Shown: positions 25,894 through 33,616 of the stretch, piece by piece
Numbering within the stretch: position 1 is the first letter of the stretch
Layout of the letters: every line of letters starts with the position of its first letter
Source of the DNA: CAVSRC01 sp963798195
Lineage (GTDB): Bacteria; Pseudomonadota; Alphaproteobacteria; Rhizobiales; Kaistiaceae
NCBI GenBank assembly: GCA_963798195.1
Contig: CAWCSF010000010.1
Span: forward strand, 1,922,001 to 1,986,000
Direction of reading: 5' to 3'
Length of the DNA: 64,000 nt
The notes under the pieces: model-generated
The model's input: the letters and a program-made list of their open reading frames with translations, nothing else
Database searches by the model: none
Told to the model about the DNA's origin: nothing
Made by a program: the position numbers and the translations under genes

Positions 25894-25992
25894 CTACTTC
25901 TTCTTCGCAGCCGGCTTTTTCGCGGCAGTCTTTTTCGCCGGCTTCTTCGCGGCGGCCTTCTTCGCAGGCTTGCGAGTTGCTGTCTTAGCCAA
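25894..25992 (-). CDS. 32-residue lysine/alanine-rich histone H1-like protein
   Basis: Starting at TTG 25992 and ending in TAG, the frame encodes MAKTATRKPAKKAAAKKP followed by a second AKK/PAKK array and a final KKK. It contains only A, K, P, T, R and the start Met. GGAG-AGGAG lies about eight bases upstream of TTG, and a terminator lies downstream, so it looks like a complete small transcription unit. It resembles the basic tail of bacterial histone H1-like proteins and would bind DNA or RNA by charge. Very small size and low complexity make the call tentative, but the promoterless-ORF alternative is less likely. Confidence 0.65.
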   Translation of the reverse strand: MAKTATRKPAKKAAAKKPAKKTAAKKPAAKKK

Positions 25993-26186
25993 TTGAGATT
26001 CTCCTCTCCAATGCTGAGCCACGAATCGGCTCAGGTGCATTGTAGTGCAACTTGCGAGTTAACAACGCGCTAATTCTAAAAAGAACGACACCGCGTTGAG
26101 CATCGACAGCGCGCGTATCGAGACGCTATCGAGTGCATCGCCATCGACATCGGGCGAGGTTACTTGTCAACAGCCGGGATCGACCG

Positions 26187-26987
26187 ATGACTCTCTCGAC
26201 GCATGTGTCAGTCCGTTGCGCGGTGTCCGTCGCGGTTGTCGCGTTCCTCTCCGGAGGCGCGCACGCGGCGAGCGAGATCGGCAAAGCGAGCGCCATCACA
26301 ACGTCAGTGACCGCGACTCGCGACGATGGCGAGACGACGCTGAAGACTGGCGACCAGGTCTTCGCCGGCCAGACGGTAAGCACCGATGCCAACGGCGTCG
26401 GGCAGTTCGAATTTCGCGACAAGACCAAGCTGGCGATTGGTCCGGGATCGACCATCGTTCTCGACGATTTCATTTATGATTCAAAGGGTTCAGGATCGAA
26501 GGTGGTGCTCGACCTGACACGCGGAACGTTCCGCTTCATTACCGGCCGCAGCCGTCATGACGCTTACGAAATCAGGACGCCGACAGCGACGATCGGCGTA
26601 CGCGGCACCGCCTTCGACCTCTATGTCGGAGACACCGGAGAGGTCGCCGTCGCGATGATCGACGGCGCCATCGAGGTCTGTCCGGTCAGCGCCGCATGCC
26701 GCATGCACGACGTCATCGGACGCTTCCTTCACATGACCCGCGACGGCCTCTTCTCCCTCCACGACACATGGGACGGAAGCTTCTTCGGAGGCACGTCGCT
26801 GGCCGCAGCACTCCCCTTCATCGCCAACCAGCGACTGCTCGCGCCCACGTTACGAGGGCAAACAAAAATTGTTTCCGGGTACCTCGGCGGAGCCGTCGGA
26901 GGGGCCGCGAGCACCGTCCAGAAGACGGTGAAGGCACTACCGACCCCGAAACTGCCGAAGCTGAAACTGCCAAATCCGTTCCGATAG
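26187..26987 (+). CDS. FecR domain-containing secreted protein
   Basis: This 266-residue protein has a signal peptide ending HAASEIG. It then has a FecR beta-sandwich: GDQVFAGQTVSTDANGVGQFEFRDKTKLAIGPGSTIVLDDFIYD, VVLDLTRGTFRFITGR and YEIRTPTATIGVRGTAFDLYVGDTGEVAVAMIDGAIEVCPVS, with the RTPTATIGVRGT core. There is no cytoplasmic or transmembrane anti-sigma part, so this is an exported FecR-only protein, not a sigma-factor regulator. Its C-terminus is Pro/Lys-rich (KALPTPKLPKLKLPNPF). The start at 26187 gives the signal peptide. A role in envelope structure is inferred. Confidence 0.82.
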   Translation: MTLSTHVSVRCAVSVAVVAFLSGGAHAASEIGKASAITTSVTATRDDGETTLKTGDQVFAGQTVSTDANGVGQFEFRDKTKLAIGPGSTIVLDDFIYDSKGSGSKVVLDLTRGTFRFITGRSRHDAYEIRTPTATIGVRGTAFDLYVGDTGEVAVAMIDGAIEVCPVSAACRMHDVIGRFLHMTRDGLFSLHDTWDGSFFGGTSLAAALPFIANQRLLAPTLRGQTKIVSGYLGGAVGGAASTVQKTVKALPTPKLPKLKLPNPFR

Positions 26988-27049
26988 AACGCCGCTCGGG
27001 GATCTCGCGAAGCGATCGGTCAGACCTTTGCGCGGACTCTGCACAAACA

Positions 27050-27080
27050 AAAAAAGAGGGGCCACACCGGCCCCTCTTCA
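27050..27080. terminator. Intrinsic terminator between convergent genes
   Basis: AAGAGGGGCC and GGCCCCTCTT form a 10-bp perfect stem with a short ACACC loop, preceded by a run of A on the plus strand. It sits between the rightward FecR gene and the leftward SH3 gene, so it can stop both; the U-tract is best on the minus strand. Confidence 0.75.
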
Positions 27081-27114
27081 TTGCACGCGATTGCTGGCGA
27101 CGCGATCCGATGTC

Positions 27115-27504
27115 CTACGGGACGCGGAAGTACAGGCTGAAGCCCGAACGCGGATAGCGATTGCGATAGTAGGGATACGGATAGTACGGGTACGGCTGCG
27201 GATAAACGCGCGGATAGATCCGTGGGTAGACCGGCGGGCGATAGACTGGTCCACCCGACAGGTAGCTCGACGAGACCCAGCCTGGTCCGAGATAGCTGTA
27301 CACACTGCACCAGCCGGGCTGGCAGTAGTTGACGTTGAGGCTGGAGCCAGCGCCCAGCGTGCCGATGCGATGGTAGCCAGTGCCGGGACCGGTGCGCTGG
27401 TTGACGTCACCAGTTGTGTAGCTGGTGTAGGCATACGCGACCGCCGGAGCAGCAAGGGCCATGCCCATGCCCAAGGCGGTAACCACAAGCGAACGGACTT
27501 TCAT
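27115..27504 (-). CDS. Secreted SH3-domain protein with Tyr/Pro-rich tail
   Basis: This 129-residue exported protein has a signal peptide ending AVAYA. One SH3_3 domain (YTTGDVNQRTGPGTGYHRIGTLGAGSSLNVNYCQPGWCSVYSYLGPGWVSSSYL) is followed by a low-complexity tail of YP repeats (VYPRIYPRVYPQPYPYYPYPYYRNRYP). The two cysteines likely form a disulfide. It is built like the SH3 part of the 24930-25574 protein and may bind peptidoglycan peptides. The Tyr/Pro tail suggests a surface or structural role. Confidence 0.8.
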   Translation of the reverse strand: MKVRSLVVTALGMGMALAAPAVAYAYTSYTTGDVNQRTGPGTGYHRIGTLGAGSSLNVNYCQPGWCSVYSYLGPGWVSSSYLSGGPVYRPPVYPRIYPRVYPQPYPYYPYPYYRNRYPRSGFSLYFRVP

Positions 27505-27723
27505 CCTCGTTCTCTCCTTTATGCCGGTCGACGCCGGCGAGAGACCACGAGGAACGTGGTTGGCCAGCCGACCGCGCCCGGTTGTCCACCGGACGTTCGA
27601 CCCCCCTCCTGCCCGCAGTATGCCGCTGAATTGTGACAGGGCAAGCGCGGGATTCTGCGTAGATATAAAGAGGGGAGGAAGGGAGCCCGCGGGGGCGATG
27701 GCTCCCTTCCGGCCGCTAGGACG

Positions 27724-28605
27724 CTACGAGCCCAAGGTCTCCTTGAAGAACGCAAGCGTTCGCGACCATGCCAGATCGGCCGCCGCCTTGTCGTAGCGCG
27801 CTTCCGACGTATCGTTGTTGAAGGCGTGGTTAGCGCCGTCATAGATGAATATCTGGTAGTCGACGCCGGCTGCCTTCAGCGCGGCCTCATAGTCGGGAAT
27901 GCCGGCGTTCACCCGCTGGTCGAGCCCGGCGTAATGCAGCATCAGCCGCGCCTTTATCTTGGCGGCGTCTTCCGCCGAAGGCTGCGCACCGTAGTAGGCG
28001 ACGCCGGCGGCGAGGTCCGGACTGGCGACCGCCATCTGGTTGACGATGCCGCCGCCGAAGCAGAAGCCGACCGCACCGACCTTGCCGTTACTGTCCGGAC
28101 GTCCCTTCAGATAGGCGATCGCGGCGACCGCATCGGCGACCAGTCCCGACCTGTCGACATTGCGGAAGAGAGCCGCAGCGTCCTCGTCATTGGCGGGCGT
28201 CCCGCCGAGGCGAGACAGAAGGTCGACGCCGAGCGCGAGATAGCCTTCGGTGGCGAACCGGCGGGTCACGTCCTTGATGTGGGGATTGAGGCCGCGGTTC
28301 TCGTGGATCACCACCACCGACGGCAGCTTGCCTGTCGCGTTGGCGGGCACCGCCAGGTAACCCTTCACGTCGCCGGCCGGTCCGGGGAACGTGATCTCCT
28401 CGACCTTGATGCGGCTGTCGTCGGCCGGGACGACCTCGGCCTGCGCATAGTTGCTGGCGATCAGCGGCACGATCGCCGCCGCCGCCGCACCGCTTCCCGC
28501 AAGCTTGGTCAGCTTCGTCATGAAGCCACGCCGGTCGAGCGTAAGATGAGTGTACTCGTCGTAGAGGTTGATCATCTCCTGGGTGATCTTGGGCACTTGA
28601 TTCAT
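27724..28605 (-). CDS. Dienelactone hydrolase family protein (YghX-like)
   Basis: This 293-residue alpha/beta hydrolase follows an N-terminal twin-arginine-like segment (DRRGFMTKLTKLAGSGAAAAAIVPLIASNYAQA). Catalytic features are the oxyanion region VVVIHENRGLNPHIKDV, nucleophile elbow GFCFGGG (Cys, as in dienelactone hydrolases), Asp in HYAGLDQRVN and His in DGANHAFNND. ATG 28605 has an excellent AGGAGGA site. It is divergent from the sulfide:quinone oxidoreductase, sharing a 203-base promoter region. The natural substrate is unknown; export by Tat is likely but unusual for the family. Confidence 0.85.
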   Translation of the reverse strand: MNQVPKITQEMINLYDEYTHLTLDRRGFMTKLTKLAGSGAAAAAIVPLIASNYAQAEVVPADDSRIKVEEITFPGPAGDVKGYLAVPANATGKLPSVVVIHENRGLNPHIKDVTRRFATEGYLALGVDLLSRLGGTPANDEDAAALFRNVDRSGLVADAVAAIAYLKGRPDSNGKVGAVGFCFGGGIVNQMAVASPDLAAGVAYYGAQPSAEDAAKIKARLMLHYAGLDQRVNAGIPDYEAALKAAGVDYQIFIYDGANHAFNNDTSEARYDKAAADLAWSRTLAFFKETLGS

Positions 28606-28691
28606 CCGTCGCGTCCTCCTCCGCGGCCCGCCTCCAACAGCGCGGGCCCGAGGGATGTAAACGCCTGGCGCGCCTGAATCCTTCGCGCCGC

Positions 28692-28716
28692 TCACGGCTT
28701 TGTGTTCGGTCCGTGA
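28692..28716. promoter_or_regulatory. Inverted repeat in the shared DLH/SQR promoter region
   Basis: TCACGG and CCGTGA are separated by 13 bases in the middle of the region between the two divergent genes. The spacing suits a dimeric regulator binding adjacent turns. It could control both genes, but there is no independent support. Confidence 0.3.
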
Positions 28717-28808
28717 AGTCGTCGGCCCGGCTTGATCCAGCGCAATCCCCTCAAGCGTCCCCTGGAGCAGACTGCGCCCAAGCAACCCCTGAGCAGAGGA
28801 CAGGTTTC

Positions 28809-30086
28809 ATGGCACGCATCGTCGTTCTCGGCGGCGGCATCGGCGGCATCTCGGTCGCTTATGAGCTGCGCAGCGCACTGGACCGCAGCCACTCCGTCAC
28901 AGTCGTCTCCAAGTCCCCCTTCTTCCAATTCACCCCGTCGAACCCCTGGGTGGCCGTGAAATGGCGCACCAAGGCGCAGACGACGATCGATCTCGCCGAG
29001 GTGCTGCCTGCGCACAAAGTAGAATTCGTTCATGCCGCGGCCGAAAAGCTCCTGCCGGGAGAGAACCGTATCGAACTCTCAAACGGCACGTCGATCGACT
29101 ACGACTATCTGGTCGTCGCGACCGGGCCGGAACTCGCTTTCGACGAGATCGAGGGCCTGGGTCCGGAGAAGAACACCGCGTCGGTCTGCGACGTCGATCA
29201 CGCCACCAGCGGCTCGGCTCAGTGGGAGGCGTTCTGCGCCGACCCCGGCCCGATCGTCGTCGGCGCCGTGCAGGGCGCGTCGTGCTTCGGCCCGGCCTAC
29301 GAATTCGCCATGATCATGGACACCGATCTGCGCAACCGGAAGATCCGCGACAAGGTGCCAATGACCTTTGTCACGTCCGAACCCTACGTCGGCCACCTCG
29401 GCCTTGGCGGCGTCGGCGACACCAAGGGCATGCTCGAATCCGCGATGCGCGAGCGCACGATCAAGTGGGTGACCAACGCCAAGGTCGAAAAAGTCGAGCC
29501 GGGCAAATTACACGCGGTCGAGCTGAACGAGGACGGCAGCGAGAAAAAGCGGCACGAGCTGCCGTTCAAATACTCGATGATGCTGCCTGCCTTCCGCGGC
29601 ATCCCGGCACTGCGCGGCATCGAGGGGCTGGTGAACCCGCGCGGCTTTGTCGTGGTCGACAAGCACCAGCGCAACCCGAAATATCCGAACGTCTTCGGCG
29701 TCGGCGTGTGCATCGCCATTCCGCCCTACGAGCCAACGCCGGTTCCGGTGGGCGTACCCAAGACGGGCTACATGATCGAGAGCATGGTCACCGCGACCGC
29801 GCTCAACATCCGCGATGTCGTCGCCGGCAAGGAGCCGTCGCACGAGGCGACCTGGAACGCGATCTGCCTCGCCGATTTCGGCGACACCGGCATCGTCTTC
29901 GTTGCGCAGCCGCAAAATCCGCCGCGCAACGTCAACTGGTCGGCACAGGGCAAGTGGGTCCACCTCGCCAAGGTCGCCTTCGAGAAGTACTTCATGCGCA
30001 AGGTGCGGCGCGGCGCGACGGAACCCTATTACGAGAAGGTGGTCATGCAGCTTCTCGCGGTAAGCAAGCTGAAGCCCGGCAAGTAA
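28809..30086 (+). CDS. sqr: Sulfide:quinone oxidoreductase
   Basis: This 425-residue flavoprotein oxidises sulfide and passes electrons to the quinone pool at the inner membrane. FAD-binding VVLGGGIGGISVAYEL opens it, and YDYLVVATGPELAFDEIEGLG is typical of SQR. The three cysteines I believe essential in the Rhodobacter enzyme appear at the same numbers: C127 (SVCDVDH), C159 (GASCFGPAYEF) and C353 (WNAICLADF). The C-terminus is amphipathic (VHLAKVAFEKYFMRKV) for membrane association. ATG 28809 starts the Rossmann motif. Electrons could enter the bc1 complex encoded at 58-61 kb. Confidence 0.93.
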   Translation: MARIVVLGGGIGGISVAYELRSALDRSHSVTVVSKSPFFQFTPSNPWVAVKWRTKAQTTIDLAEVLPAHKVEFVHAAAEKLLPGENRIELSNGTSIDYDYLVVATGPELAFDEIEGLGPEKNTASVCDVDHATSGSAQWEAFCADPGPIVVGAVQGASCFGPAYEFAMIMDTDLRNRKIRDKVPMTFVTSEPYVGHLGLGGVGDTKGMLESAMRERTIKWVTNAKVEKVEPGKLHAVELNEDGSEKKRHELPFKYSMMLPAFRGIPALRGIEGLVNPRGFVVVDKHQRNPKYPNVFGVGVCIAIPPYEPTPVPVGVPKTGYMIESMVTATALNIRDVVAGKEPSHEATWNAICLADFGDTGIVFVAQPQNPPRNVNWSAQGKWVHLAKVAFEKYFMRKVRRGATEPYYEKVVMQLLAVSKLKPGK

Positions 30087-30186
30087 CGCCCGCCACTAGT
30101 CTTGCATCGCGACTCAAACGGCCGCGGTGGACGTTGTCGGACCTTTGGAAAACGTCCGGAGACTCGGCGCTTGCAGCACAGGCACG

Positions 30187-30276
30187 AGACAACCCCCGGA
30201 GGGAAGTTGTCTTTATGTCGCACCTGCATCATAGTTTGGAGGCGGGCGACCATCCGGCCCGGCGGGGCCGCCCGCC
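30187..30276 (+). promoter_or_regulatory. Structured leader upstream of the cold-shock gene
   Basis: There are two hairpins. AGACAAC (30187-30193) pairs with GTTGTCT (30206-30212), and its 12-base loop contains GGAGGG, a Shine-Dalgarno for a small ORF at 30215. A second, GC-rich hairpin pairs GGCGGGC (30241-30247) with GCCCGCC (30270-30276). Both lie within 140 bases of the cspA start. Temperature or translational control is plausible, because cold-shock mRNAs often have long folded leaders. Confidence 0.4.
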
Positions 30277-30313
30277 GGTTGGACTATGCCCGCAAACCGG
30301 GAGACTGAACTGA
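30215..30313 (+). CDS. Possible 32-codon leader ORF before the cold-shock gene
   Basis: ATG 30215 follows GGAGGG by 11 bases and encodes MSHLHHSLEAGDHPARRGRP followed by a dozen more residues, ending 12 bases before the cspA start. It spans the second leader hairpin, so its translation would open that hairpin. No protein family is recognisable. It could equally be a chance ORF. Confidence 0.25.
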   Translation: MSHLHHSLEAGDHPARRGRPPVGLCPQTGRLN

Positions 30314-30325
30314 AAAGGTCATGCG

Positions 30326-30541
30326 ATGCGCCAGAATGGCACCGTCAAATTCTTCAACGCCTCGAAGGGGTATGGCTTCATCACGCCGGACGACGGCAGC
30401 AAGGACGTGTTCGTTCACGTCACTGCGGTTGAACGTTCCGGCATTGGGGCCCTGGCCGACGGTATGAAGGTGTCCTTCGACACCGAGCCGGACGAGAGGG
30501 GCAAAGGGCCGAAAGCAGTCGATCTGCAGGCCGCGAGCTGA
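30326..30541 (+). CDS. cspA: Cold-shock protein
   Basis: This is a 71-residue single cold-shock domain. NGTVKFFNASKGYGFITPDDG contains RNP1 (KGYGFI), and KDVFVHVTAV contains RNP2. It binds single-stranded RNA/DNA and acts as an RNA chaperone or antiterminator in the cytoplasm. AAAGG lies upstream of two overlapping ATGs; 30326 is in frame. A strong terminator follows. The symbol is for the family; alphaproteobacteria have several paralogues. Confidence 0.92.
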   Translation: MRQNGTVKFFNASKGYGFITPDDGSKDVFVHVTAVERSGIGALADGMKVSFDTEPDERGKGPKAVDLQAAS

Positions 30542-30583
30542 ATGGCATTCGCCGGCGCCCGCGCCGGCCGAGAACTTCGACAG

Positions 30584-30610
30584 GCCGCCGGGCAACCGGC
30601 GGCTTTTTTT
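30584..30610 (+). terminator. Rho-independent terminator of cspA
   Basis: GCCGCCGG and CCGGCGGC form a perfect 8-bp stem around GCAA, followed directly by seven T. This is a textbook intrinsic terminator 43 bases after the stop codon. Confidence 0.9.
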
Positions 30611-30685
30611 GTTGGAACTGCAGGCCCCGCGCCGGCGCATCGCCTCGGTGGCGAAGGCGGACATTGTCGCCGAACGCGAGTGCCG

Positions 30686-31165
30686 TCATTCCAGGGCGAT
30701 GTGACGACGCACCAGCCTGTACTCGTGCCAGATGAGCCCGACGATGAGCACATCGAACGCCGTCAACAGCGCCAAGCCGATCGAGGGCGCCCAGGTCATC
30801 CGGTAGAGCTGATAGGCAATGAAGAGGCCGAGCACGACGAGCGAGGCGGGATAGGCCCACGTCTTGTTGCGGAGAAGGCCCCAGACGAGCACCAGTTTCA
30901 CCGCGCCATGGCTGATCAGGTAGTAGATCGCAAAGGTCTGCGCGCTCACGGAAAAGCTTTCCGTCAGGCGGATCAGCAGTTCGATGATGACGTCCTTGCG
31001 CACCAGCTCGCGGTGCTCAAGCCAGTGCGCGATGGCCGTGACGTGCCGATGGTCAAAGACCAGGAGGAACAGGCCGGCACCGACTTCGACGAGTGCGTTC
31101 AGCCCCTTGAGGACGATGCTGAACTCGAAGACCTGATGGATGCGCCGCTCGGTTACGCCCGGCAT
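30686..31165 (-). CDS. DUF2127 domain-containing membrane protein
   Basis: This 159-residue integral membrane protein of the DUF2127 family contains IHQVFEFSIVLKGLNALVEVGAGLFLLV, then YYLISHGAVKLVLVWGLLRNKTWAYPASLVVLGLFIAYQLYRM, with the conserved SHGxVK motif, and ALLTAFDVLIVGLIWHEYR. About four transmembrane helices are present. It converges with cspA and ends 50 bases before the ilvE gene region on the same strand. Function is unknown. Confidence 0.88.
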   Translation of the reverse strand: MPGVTERRIHQVFEFSIVLKGLNALVEVGAGLFLLVFDHRHVTAIAHWLEHRELVRKDVIIELLIRLTESFSVSAQTFAIYYLISHGAVKLVLVWGLLRNKTWAYPASLVVLGLFIAYQLYRMTWAPSIGLALLTAFDVLIVGLIWHEYRLVRRHIALE

Positions 31166-31214
31166 CGGCGGCGGAGCCTTCAGCTATCGGAATGCGGACG
31201 GGGGTTCGAGCGCC

Positions 31215-32114
31215 CTACGCGCTCGCTGCCATCGCCGGCTGCTTCGGCTGCACGTAGGCCGAGAAGTCCTCCATCAGCGTCCGGGTAATTTCCCCGACGG
31301 TGAACTTGTACGGGCCGATCTCGGAGACCGGCGTGACCTCGGCGGCAGTGCCGGTGAGGAAGCACTGCTCGAAGTCCGCCATCTCTTCCGGCATGATCGC
31401 GCGTTCGATCACCTGGTAGCCGCGCTTCTTCGCGAGCTCGATGACCGACTGGCGGGTGATGCCGTCGAGGAAGCAATCCGGTTTCGGCGTGTGGATGACG
31501 CCGTCCTTGACGAAGAAGACGTTGGCGCCGGTGGCCTCGGCGACCTGGCCGCGCCAGTCGAGCATCAGCGCGTCGGCATAGCCCTTCCGCTCCGCCTCAT
31601 GCTTGGAGATCGTGCAGATCATGTAGAGACCCGTCGCCTTTGCCTTGGCGGGCGCGGTCGCGGGGTCCGGCCGGCGATATTTCGCCATGTCGAGGCGGAT
31701 GCCTTTCAGCCGCTCTTCCGGCTTGAAGTAGGACGGCCATTCCCAGATCGCGATGGCGAGGTGGATCTTGGTCGCCTGCGCCGACACGCCCATCATCTCG
31801 CTGCCACGATAGGCAATCGGGCGGACATAAGCGTCGGTCATACCCTGGCGGGCGAGAAGCTCGTTGCAGGCCTTGTTGATCTCGTCGACCGACCACGGAA
31901 TCTCGAAGCCAAGCTGGCGCGCGGACTCATGTAGCCGCTTGGTATGCTCGTTGAGCTTGAAGATGACGCCGCCATAGGCGCGCTCGCCTTCGAAGACCGC
32001 GCTGCCATAGTGCAAGGCATGGGTGAGGACATGCACCTTGGCGTCCTTCCACGGCACGAATTCACCGTCCAACCAGATGAGTCCGTCGCGTTGGTCGAAG
32101 GGCAATGCAGCCAT
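31215..32114 (-). CDS. ilvE: Branched-chain amino acid aminotransferase
   Basis: This 299-residue fold-type IV PLP aminotransferase performs the last step of leucine, isoleucine and valine synthesis. Motifs: WLDGEFVPWKDAKVHVLTHALHYGSAVFEGERAYGG at the N-terminus, YVRPIAYRGSEMMGV, the Lys-bearing KAKATGLYMICTISKHEAERKGYADALMLD, VAEATGANVFFVKDG, FLDGITRQSVIELA and CFLTGTAAEVTPV (cofactor phosphate). GGGAGGAGAA precedes ATG 32114. It is divergent from the MarR regulator, an arrangement seen in other Hyphomicrobiales. Confidence 0.95.
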   Translation of the reverse strand: MAALPFDQRDGLIWLDGEFVPWKDAKVHVLTHALHYGSAVFEGERAYGGVIFKLNEHTKRLHESARQLGFEIPWSVDEINKACNELLARQGMTDAYVRPIAYRGSEMMGVSAQATKIHLAIAIWEWPSYFKPEERLKGIRLDMAKYRRPDPATAPAKAKATGLYMICTISKHEAERKGYADALMLDWRGQVAEATGANVFFVKDGVIHTPKPDCFLDGITRQSVIELAKKRGYQVIERAIMPEEMADFEQCFLTGTAAEVTPVSEIGPYKFTVGEITRTLMEDFSAYVQPKQPAMAASA

Positions 32115-32311
32115 GGTGCTTCTCCTCCCGAAACGCCGGTTTAGCGCCTCGTTTCGTTGGGTCGGGCCGGTCGGCAAAGCGGCCAACGTCTTTTGCGTCA
32201 TGCCGGAATCGCCGATATGGTGCCGCGGATTAACGGTTGGAAAAACGCCGCATTCGGCGTCCTTCGCTCCTTGGCCGCGACATCAAACCAGTATCGCTCG
32301 CAAAAAAATAT

Positions 32312-32322
32312 GTCAATATGAC
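32312..32322. promoter_or_regulatory. Possible operator palindrome at the MarR gene start
   Basis: GTCA-ATA-TGAC is an 11-bp perfect palindrome in a locally AT-rich spot that overlaps the first possible ATG (32318) of the MarR gene. MarR proteins often bind such palindromes to repress themselves. If it is an operator, the true start may be the later ATG at 32390. Confidence 0.3.
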
Positions 32323-32860
32323 TGACGTAAATTTCAAGTCCAACGAGGACTCGGCATCCCGGCCGAAGGGCGGGACGAACAGCGCGATCATGACGCCCCT
32401 TTCTCTTGCCGAGCACCCGGAAGTCGCCTTCATCGAGCTTCTCTATTTCGCCTACCGCGACTTCATCTCCGACCCTGACGCAGCGCTGCTGAAGCTGGGC
32501 TTCGGTCGCGCGCATCACCGTGTCATCCATTTCGTCAATCGGCACCCCGGCATTCGCGTCGCGGACCTGCTCGACATATTGAAGATCACCAAGCAAAGCC
32601 TCGGCCGCGTACTGAAGCAGCTCGTTGACACCGGCTACATCGAACAACTGCCCGGTCCGGTCGATCGGCGTCAGCGCCTCCTCTACCCGACCGAAGCCGG
32701 ACGTGGGCTCGCCATGCGGCTACGAGACCCGCAGGTGCAACGCATCGCGGCGGCTCTCGCTGCACTGACGCCTGCGGAACGCAAAGGGGCCGAGCGCTTC
32801 TTGCGGCTGATGGTCAATCCCGGCGAGCGTGACAAGGTCGCCGGGCTGGTCAACCGATGA
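32318..32860 (+). CDS. MarR-family transcriptional regulator (PetP-like)
   Basis: This 180-residue winged-helix regulator contains HPEVAFIELLYFAYRDF, LGFGRAHHRVIHFVNRHPGIRVADLLDILKITKQSLGRVLKQLVDTGYIEQLPGPVDRRQRLLYPTEAG, where the recognition helix and DRRQ wing are clear. It precedes an OmpR-type response regulator with a 4-base ATGA overlap. This MarR plus response regulator pair resembles petP-petR of Rhodobacter. The start could instead be ATG 32390; neither has a strong ribosome binding site. Confidence 0.85.
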   Translation: MTDVNFKSNEDSASRPKGGTNSAIMTPLSLAEHPEVAFIELLYFAYRDFISDPDAALLKLGFGRAHHRVIHFVNRHPGIRVADLLDILKITKQSLGRVLKQLVDTGYIEQLPGPVDRRQRLLYPTEAGRGLAMRLRDPQVQRIAAALAALTPAERKGAERFLRLMVNPGERDKVAGLVNR

Positions 32861-33594
32861 CCGGACTGAAGGAGCCGCACATGGCCGATGTCCGCACCGA
32901 GACGCCTGTTACGGACGACGCGCCGCATCTTCTCGTCATCGACGACGACAACCGCATCCGTACCCTGCTGTCGCGCTATCTCGGCGACCACGGTTTCCGC
33001 GTGACCAGCGCCGGCAACGCCGCCGAGGCGCGGCAACACCTTGCGGGCCTCGCTTTCGATCTTCTGGTCGTCGACGTCATGATGCCGGGCGAGGATGGCA
33101 TGGCGCTGGTCAAGAGCCTGCGCGAGACAAACGACGTTCCGGTGCTGATGCTCACCGCGCGTGCCGAGACCGAAAGTCGTATCGCCGGCCTGGAAAGCGG
33201 CGCCGACGACTACCTGGCCAAGCCATTCGAGCCGCGCGAGCTGCTGCTGCGCGTCAACGCCATTCTCAAGCGCGCCACGCAACCGGACCGGCCGCTGATC
33301 GAGCAGCTCACTTTCGGCCCCTTTACCTTCCACCGCGAGAAGCTGGAACTGAAGCGCGCCGGTGAGGTGGTCCACCTGACCGAGCGTGAGCGCCAGATCA
33401 TGGCGATCTTCGCTGCCGAGCCGGGAGAGACCGTGCGCCGCGACAAGCTCATGGTGACGGCCGGGCCGGCGGGAGAACGCACGGTCGACGTGCAGATCAA
33501 CCGCCTGCGGCGCAAGATCGAGGTCGATCCCGCCAATCCGCTCTACCTTCAGACGGTGCGCGGCATCGGCTACCGACTGGCGATCGCTGGATAG
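32857..33594 (+). CDS. OmpR-family response regulator (PetR-like)
   Basis: This 245-residue two-component regulator has a receiver domain with LLVIDDDNR (acidic pocket), phospho-acceptor D73 in LLVVDVMMPGEDG, T100 and K122 (YLAKPFEPREL). The C-terminal winged helix (LTERERQIMAIFAAEPGETVRRDKL, RTVDVQINRLRRKIEVDPANPLYLQTVRGIGYRL) binds DNA. It overlaps the MarR gene and is 22 bases from the histidine kinase, so the three form an operon. The similarity to PetR is from memory of gene order; target genes are not evident. Confidence 0.92.
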   Translation: MTGLKEPHMADVRTETPVTDDAPHLLVIDDDNRIRTLLSRYLGDHGFRVTSAGNAAEARQHLAGLAFDLLVVDVMMPGEDGMALVKSLRETNDVPVLMLTARAETESRIAGLESGADDYLAKPFEPRELLLRVNAILKRATQPDRPLIEQLTFGPFTFHREKLELKRAGEVVHLTERERQIMAIFAAEPGETVRRDKLMVTAGPAGERTVDVQINRLRRKIEVDPANPLYLQTVRGIGYRLAIAG

Positions 33595-33616
33595 AACAAG
33601 GAGCGCGCGGCAAGCG

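Noticed and set aside
25894..25992. Short-period repeat as a possible CRISPR or VNTR
   Set aside because: The periodicity comes from AKK/PAKK codons in a small gene. There are no unique spacers between repeats.
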